In this document: positions 29,301 to 33,828 of the stretch, piece after piece
Position numbering within the stretch: the first letter of the stretch is position 1
Layout: every line of letters begins with the position of its first letter
Virus record (IMG/VR): IMGVR_UViG_3300030109_001156
Span: 1 to 33,828 of that record
DNA length: 33,828 bases
From: a virus
Direction: 5' to 3' (one strand)
Notes under the pieces: generated by a model
Told to the model about the DNA's origin: nothing
The model's database searches: none
Seen by the model: only the letters and a program-made list of their open reading frames with translations
Made by a program: the position numbers and the translations under genes

Positions 29301-30407
29301 TTAGAAGTTGCTATGCCTTTTTGGAAAGATCATCTTACAAGAATTGGTTCATCAATGGTTGAAGATGGTTTTGCATTAAAGTTTGGAGATAAGTTATATC
29401 CTAATAAAAAAGATTATGATCCAAATAATATAATAAGTATTATTATATCACCTAAACATAGAACAGATAATGACCCTATTGATGTTATTAGTACATTAGC
29501 TGATGGTTTTGAGTATGCAGATAGGGGTATGTTTTTACCTAGAGAAGAATTATATGGTATGTTTTTTAAAGGAAAAGATATGCCAAATCATATGCCTATG
29601 GGTGGATTAATGAAAAAAAATCAACTTGATCCACTAACAGAACATCATTATCAAACTATAGCAGATGGTAATTTTGTACAAAGAAACAATTTAACAAGTA
29701 CAGTTTATGCTTCTACACTAGGTTTTGAAGTTAATGGTATTGAAGCACATTTCTTACTACCTACTGTTTGGGATGGTAGGATAATGCCAATTAATACAGA
29801 AGAAGAAATTTCAGCTTTAGTTCAAAGAATAGAATCTACTGGTAAGTCTGTTTTTGATTATCCTTCTTTTAGCACTCCATTAGAAGCTCAACAATATTAT
29901 GAAGATGTGAAATTAAAATGGGCTAATATTGGTACAGATTCAGATGCTGCTTCATATCTTTTAGAAGTAAATAATTTTGATTCAACTGATATTGTAACTG
30001 TAAATCCTTTTGATATTGCAGCTAAGTTTAATCGTTTAAAAAATATTGAACTTAATAATAAGTTAATAAAGGATGAAATGGGTGAGATGGGTAAGATAAT
30101 ATCAGATTATCGTTATCCAGATAATACACCATATAAGTTTAGAAAAAAAAATGAATTGTCTTTAGAAGAATCAAGAGAGTTAGTAAAACAAATACAAATA
30201 GAAACTATTGATAAAAGAAATATAAAAAGAATGAATGCAGTAGCACAGTTAAAATTAAGAGAGCAAGATTATTTTATGAATTTATATTCAAGTCATTTTG
30301 TAGATTTAGATGGATTGCCAGGTATAAATCAAATGGGTGTTCCTGAAAGTGGTGAACTATCTAATGAAACCATTGAGGCTATGCGATTAATAATGAGTAT
30401 TCAATAA
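26367..30407 (+). CDS. Large internal virion protein, gp15-like (1346 aa)
   Basis: A very large, Lys/Asn/Glu-rich, mainly helical protein between the gp14-like and gp16-like genes, the position of T7 gp15 (747 residues), so it is much longer. N-terminal about 130 residues: SISNSYAQTSNLFFQAAGDE and a helical region. Around residues 1100 to 1190 there is a small recognisable module: NFVQRNN.TSTVYASTLGFEVNG.E, LLPTVWDGRIMPINTEEEIS, TGKSVFDYPSF..PLEAQQYYED, a module (..PTV.DG....EEA....TGK..G.F.....A..Y...) found in several phage virion proteins. No lytic transglycosylase or peptidase motif was found. The ATG has a GGAAAAG site upstream, and the last bases form a TAATG link to the next gene. Confidence 0.7.
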   Translation: MAIGVYKSKVSIPEIGINVASSNTKANSLQSISNSYAQTSNLFFQAAGDEAKKVATEFGMSVPIEKVMGINGDTGMPEAYSLPENYGTIAMDAFKQVIDQRFFEAIENDYRAKAKELYTKYSLDVAGFENAFLGYTAEVVDVAQGKFKEFARELGINQTKGYVANIRSNIYQESLRKAKELDQKQDNNFIDMMLNGAFNFQNQVNQFGVPRGSDFGDYPDSFIQDSINGFRASKQALIDSGTTTEGEVLGTIRDGVNVFLQGRLNTILNDKFFKNSRVYSDIFINSVKLRRTHRDLPKEANEFIRSFLSINPSQQMIKDMVTIYKSDQTLFESHRTALAEDAANKKQQSDEALKLQQQINSAISVSDFIDLNNTTEQNFLNRDFIPYGDLYNFEVNGKAKHESNQLINISDPNRGYEGDNGILNSIDKVVGRVLNQGYTNIIKKIANTIPTNTSSETLKDIKAFIMSSYSGSVKPNEVNENLIGIPAATELKNLLTHYPIPENDVEGFLKANEFEILDRILEKRIAQEKIDAQLQKEDREIFQANQLSINRDVFFDRFDNQSFNIIDELKTAGNFNEESYNKLLNDLNSQTTVRGEFGGKSILSDEKKNQLEKELKSDVASQLIANELINFIIESEGTTKSLGKEDVKQIRDYFDSGSKDIPIPESLRVKLSQLEREFNFNVVDKKRMFQSILDNYNEYYEKKEAFKNEIREFNSLTTGDVTNAEGSQVDKVIRKRHKIGDLPFNPFDHYTSQDRKFDLPLLEMIANDNVGDELVKVVKTFASDPSNSAFENKNMNFFINFLRTLKQFPSGNGDQTIDIVPTKFTNDSEIARLFTILDMTARDVNIDISSIKSNIDLVNRNIGLYKTWLDENKDDFRNDSLEDEINKQLGTKGLSRFNSANFFEMIDNELPVAVALGTVRDKASLGVFLNKRYGERYIQSSEVLENFNDPSGTNRTNKALEITIPNKEVRDATKDSIILEVAMPFWKDHLTRIGSSMVEDGFALKFGDKLYPNKKDYDPNNIISIIISPKHRTDNDPIDVISTLADGFEYADRGMFLPREELYGMFFKGKDMPNHMPMGGLMKKNQLDPLTEHHYQTIADGNFVQRNNLTSTVYASTLGFEVNGIEAHFLLPTVWDGRIMPINTEEEISALVQRIESTGKSVFDYPSFSTPLEAQQYYEDVKLKWANIGTDSDAASYLLEVNNFDSTDIVTVNPFDIAAKFNRLKNIELNNKLIKDEMGEMGKIISDYRYPDNTPYKFRKKNELSLEESRELVKQIQIETIDKRNIKRMNAVAQLKLREQDYFMNLYSSHFVDLDGLPGINQMGVPESGELSNETIEAMRLIMSIQ

Positions 30408-33400
30408 TGGATTTAGAAGATATAAAAAAAGGTATTGTTCCAGATAACATAGGTTTAGCAAACGATAATAGACAAACTTACTCTACTGCTGTTCCTAGAA
30501 AAAGTAGTTTTTCAGAAGCATGGTCAGCCATGATGGGTATAAGTTATGGTTCAATGTTATTTGAAGTAGATAATTATTTAAAACATGATGCAAGTTTGCA
30601 TGATGATTTAGATAATGGTAACTTTAATGCATTAACATCAACTGATCCATTTATTGTAGAACAATTAGAAAGTTTAAATAATAGAGATATAAAAAATGAT
30701 TTGATATTTGCTAGAAATAAAGAACATTTTTTAGGAATGATTGAGCAAAAATATCGTAGACTTGAGCAACATAAAACATTAGAAAATACAAGTTGGTCTA
30801 CTTATATACCAGCATTAATAGCTGATCCTATAAATGGTGCTACAATTTTCTTTCCTATATTGCGTAGTAAATCTGTATGGGATGCTATGCGTAAATCAGC
30901 ATTAATGACCACAGCTATTGTCGGACCATTAGAAACTGGTAGAGTATATGCTGATCCTACAGTTTCCCCAATGGAAGGTGTGGCTACAACAACTGCATCT
31001 GTTCTTTTTAGTAGTGCTTTAACTGGTGCTGGTAGAGGTATATCAGATTACTTTACCAACAGAGCAAGAAAAGAAATATATAATCAAGTTACATCTGAAA
31101 TGATAGCTACTGGTACGTTCAAACCAGATGGTATTTATAGAGATAGTAATGGAATGTTGCATGGTAACTTTACAGAAAATGTAAAGATAGCAAGATCAAG
31201 TGGTAAATCTATTTTTGATACATCAGAAGAAGAGCTTACTAAGATATTTAAAAACTTTTCCTATAATAAAATTATTACTAATCAAGCAAAAGTAAATGAA
31301 TATCTAAGAAAAGAGAATAAAAATTTAACAGGAATACTTGGTGTTAATGCAAAAGACGGAAACATATATTTAAACTTTGAAGCTATAAAACGTAGTTACA
31401 AAGATTTTAAAAGTAAAACAAAAAGCAAAGCTGCAATACAACAATATAAAACACAATTAAAACAAGTTTATGATAATAAAGAAATTTCTGAAGCAACTTA
31501 TAGACATCATTTAAATAAAATAAAACATATAGATTTATTTAATAATGTTGATGAATATGCTAAGTTTATTTTATTACACGAATTACATCATACTACAAAT
31601 CCTAGATTAAAATATGAGCGTTTAGGTTTGTATGAAGATCGTATTGATAATCTTGCACTTCATTTTCTTAGAGATGAAAGAAGTATAAGTGAGTATTCTG
31701 TTTTTAGAGATGGTGTTAAAACCAAAATTAATCCAGATGATATTCCAGTATTAGATAATCCAAATAGTTTTGATACTAGTGGTTCTGGTGCTTTCTTAAA
31801 CTCATGGGCTTACAAAGCTATACCTACTCCTTATAAAAATTTTATTATGAACAAAGCTATTAGTGATGATGTAAAAGAATTAATGCACAAATTAGGAAGT
31901 GACATGGGTATGAAGATGCAAAAGAATGCTCTTGGTATTCCTTCTGATTTTAGTGTTCATATAAAATCTAATACAGATCATGGCAAATGGGTAAGAGTAT
32001 ATGATGATATAATGAAAATATACTCTGAAGATACTAATAAGAAAGTAACTGGTGTATTAGATTATAGAATATGGGGTGCTAAAACCTTTGATGATTGGAT
32101 GAAGAACGTAAACAGACGTATGGTTTTTAATGATTTAGATGGTGTTACTGCTGGTGAAAAGAAAGCTATTAAAATGTTTCAAAACTTTTGGAAAGAATGG
32201 GAACAAAGATTAATTGATGTTAATATGATTGGTACTCGTCGTGGTTTGATTAATGAGATAGCTAGATTGGAAATAAGATTAAAAGAACTTGAAGCAACGC
32301 CAGCAATAAAAGGTGATTTAGATTACAATAAATTACAAATAGAAAGATACAAAGGTAAATTAGATGAGCTAAGATCAGATTTAAGTGCTAAAGTTGATAC
32401 TTCTGTGCCTCAAAATGAAATGAGTTTTTATGCTAGGTATTGGAATCATGATATGATTCTAGCTAATAAAGAAAAATTTACACAAATATTAGAAAAATGG
32501 TATGCACAAAATCCATATATATATGAGAAAGGTGTACAAAAATTATTATCAACAAATCCAGCAAGTGTAAGAAAAAGAGCAGATGAAACAGTATCAAAGA
32601 TACTAGGTGAAACAGATGGTAACTTTGAACAATCTTTTGCTGGTTATAGTTCTAAACATACAAGGCATAGAAACTTAAACATACCTAATAAACTTGTTTG
32701 GGAATTTATAGAACAAAATCCTATTAGTGTTATGAAGAACTATACAACAAGAGTTTCTCCAGAATATCATTTTAAAAATGATTTTAATGGTAGGTCATTA
32801 GAAGATGTGCAAGAGTTTATTTACAATAGTGTATCTAAATCTAGTAATGTTAAATCAGCACAAAAAGCAGTTATGCAATTTACACATATGTATGATCGTG
32901 TTGTTGGTAATGTTGTTAAAGACCCAACTAAATTAAATCAAAGAGTCAGACAAGTGCTTAGTGACTTAGCTGGTTTAACTTATTTAGGTTCTGCTGGTTT
33001 TGCAACACTTACTGACTATGCAGCAATAGCTTTGCAAAGGGAAGCTGGTGCTTGGTTAAAGTTATCTTTTTCAATTATGGATGGTCAGAAAATATCTTTA
33101 AATGCCAAAGAAGGTAGATATGCTGGTGAAGCTTTGGATATATTAAAAAATATGGAAGGCTTGAGATTGATAGATGATCTATCAAATAGAACAATAGATC
33201 GTGGATTATATAGTAAAGTTGCTGGTAAAGCCAAACAATTATTTTATTCTACGAACTTATTAGGGCCAGCTACTAATATAGCTAAAAGAATGGAATCTAT
33301 TTTAAGAGCGCATCAAATTGTTGAAGATTCAATAGGAATATATAATGGAAGAGCAACTCAGCAAACAAAAGAAATGATGGCTAAGATGGGGTTTGGAGCT

Positions 33401-33828
33401 AAAGAAATAAAAGAGATTGCAACAAAAGCTCCAGTAGAAAGAGCAACTGATAAAGGATTATACTTAGCTAATTCTGATGGATGGGTTAAAGCTGGTGTTT
33501 CACGTGAAACATTAGATAAGTTTCGTTATTCTATGAATGCTGGTATATTTAACACAGTTATTATGGCATCTCCAGCAGATAAACCTATTGCAATGGATGG
33601 TGTGTTTTATGTTCCTTGGAAAGTTGCTCAGTATATACCTGGCATGAAACAAGATAAAGCAGTAAGAGGATATTCAAGAATTGAAAATGGTTTATATTCT
33701 TTGCCATTTGCTTTTATGTCTTATTCTTTTGGTGCTGCAAATAAAATTACTGCAAGTCTAGCTCAAAATTCATTAAAGAATAAAGCTATGGGTATGACTA
33801 TGGCTATGGGTTTAGCTTATATGGGCTT
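30407..33828 (+). CDS. gp16-like internal virion protein with HELHH motif, N-terminal part (3' end cut)
   Basis: The frame runs off the window after about 1140 residues; it continues, in another strain's version, at 3..1067. A helical N-terminus with ENTSWSTYIPALIADPINGA and further hydrophobic stretches (about 135 to 220) is followed by a zinc-protease-like region: KFILLHELHHTTNPRLKYER with His391-Glu392 and His395, and LGLYEDRIDNLAL with Glu410 as possible third ligand. T7 gp16 instead carries a lytic transglycosylase near its N-terminus. Later parts contain a probable coiled coil (INEIARLEIRLKELEATPAI, about 617 to 636) and AQNPYIYEKGVQKLLSTNPA. After ejection this protein may open the wall or form the conduit; peptidase activity is inferred from the motif only. 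Confidence 0.75.
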   Translation, partial: MDLEDIKKGIVPDNIGLANDNRQTYSTAVPRKSSFSEAWSAMMGISYGSMLFEVDNYLKHDASLHDDLDNGNFNALTSTDPFIVEQLESLNNRDIKNDLIFARNKEHFLGMIEQKYRRLEQHKTLENTSWSTYIPALIADPINGATIFFPILRSKSVWDAMRKSALMTTAIVGPLETGRVYADPTVSPMEGVATTTASVLFSSALTGAGRGISDYFTNRARKEIYNQVTSEMIATGTFKPDGIYRDSNGMLHGNFTENVKIARSSGKSIFDTSEEELTKIFKNFSYNKIITNQAKVNEYLRKENKNLTGILGVNAKDGNIYLNFEAIKRSYKDFKSKTKSKAAIQQYKTQLKQVYDNKEISEATYRHHLNKIKHIDLFNNVDEYAKFILLHELHHTTNPRLKYERLGLYEDRIDNLALHFLRDERSISEYSVFRDGVKTKINPDDIPVLDNPNSFDTSGSGAFLNSWAYKAIPTPYKNFIMNKAISDDVKELMHKLGSDMGMKMQKNALGIPSDFSVHIKSNTDHGKWVRVYDDIMKIYSEDTNKKVTGVLDYRIWGAKTFDDWMKNVNRRMVFNDLDGVTAGEKKAIKMFQNFWKEWEQRLIDVNMIGTRRGLINEIARLEIRLKELEATPAIKGDLDYNKLQIERYKGKLDELRSDLSAKVDTSVPQNEMSFYARYWNHDMILANKEKFTQILEKWYAQNPYIYEKGVQKLLSTNPASVRKRADETVSKILGETDGNFEQSFAGYSSKHTRHRNLNIPNKLVWEFIEQNPISVMKNYTTRVSPEYHFKNDFNGRSLEDVQEFIYNSVSKSSNVKSAQKAVMQFTHMYDRVVGNVVKDPTKLNQRVRQVLSDLAGLTYLGSAGFATLTDYAAIALQREAGAWLKLSFSIMDGQKISLNAKEGRYAGEALDILKNMEGLRLIDDLSNRTIDRGLYSKVAGKAKQLFYSTNLLGPATNIAKRMESILRAHQIVEDSIGIYNGRATQQTKEMMAKMGFGAKEIKEIATKAPVERATDKGLYLANSDGWVKAGVSRETLDKFRYSMNAGIFNTVIMASPADKPIAMDGVFYVPWKVAQYIPGMKQDKAVRGYSRIENGLYSLPFAFMSYSFGAANKITASLAQNSLKNKAMGMTMAMGLAYMG
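33159..33828. repeat. Right copy of the diverged terminal repeat (partner 1..670)
   Basis: Aligns gap-free with the first 670 bases; see the left copy. The shared block starts exactly at base 1 of the window, with 76 identical bases before the first mismatch, as expected when an assembler stops at a branch shared by two strains. Confidence 0.9.

Overview
The window is almost the whole genome of an AT-rich, tailed, podovirus-type bacteriophage. The virion genes follow the T7 order: small terminase, large terminase, portal, scaffold, a gp13-like protein, major capsid protein, tail tubular proteins A and B, three internal virion proteins, and T7-type tail fibre. The many small basic genes near the terminase, the fibre repeats and the AT-rich codon use resemble marine podoviruses such as the HTVC010P-like phages of SAR11. 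The host assignment is inference only; nothing in the sequence names the host. I see no integrase, repressor, tRNA, phage RNA polymerase, DNA polymerase, primase or helicase.

The first 670 and last 670 bases are two diverged copies of the same part of one gene (the gp16-like internal virion protein). The window is therefore best read as a circularly closing map of about 33.16 kb, opened inside that gene, with the two ends taken from different strains. On the circle there are two transcription units. The rightward (late) unit starts with terS at 14.89 kb, runs through packaging, head, tail and internal virion genes to the end of the window, and continues at base 1 with the fibres, fibre chaperone, lysis genes and M15 endolysin, ending at 7.94 kb. 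The leftward (early) unit starts at 14.35 kb and runs down to 7.85 kb. It holds small regulators, a DUF2958 protein, a winged-helix protein, a Holliday-junction-type nuclease, an O-like replication protein with a small partner, then a YqaJ exonuclease, an ERF annealing protein and an SSB-like protein. The units diverge at about 14.45 kb and converge, overlapping, at about 7.9 kb.

The most unusual feature is the divergence point. The roughly 500 bases between the early and late units are not plain spacer. They are a degraded, inverted copy of the first early gene (13916..14350) together with its leader and ribosome-binding site, so the two arms form an imperfect inverted repeat of about 0.46 to 0.47 kb per arm around a 28-base centre near 14448. 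The outer end of the copy runs into the start of terS. I found this by reading the two strands against each other.

Replication strategy: the phage seems to bring an initiator, a possible loader and its own recombination set, and to borrow the host polymerase. This lambda-like economy is joined to a T7-like virion. Other points of interest are an HELHH zinc-protease motif in the gp16-like protein, a possible small RNA with its own promoter and terminator at about 9.97 to 10.04 kb, a zinc-ribbon frame whose only well-placed start is ATC, and several very small membrane proteins.
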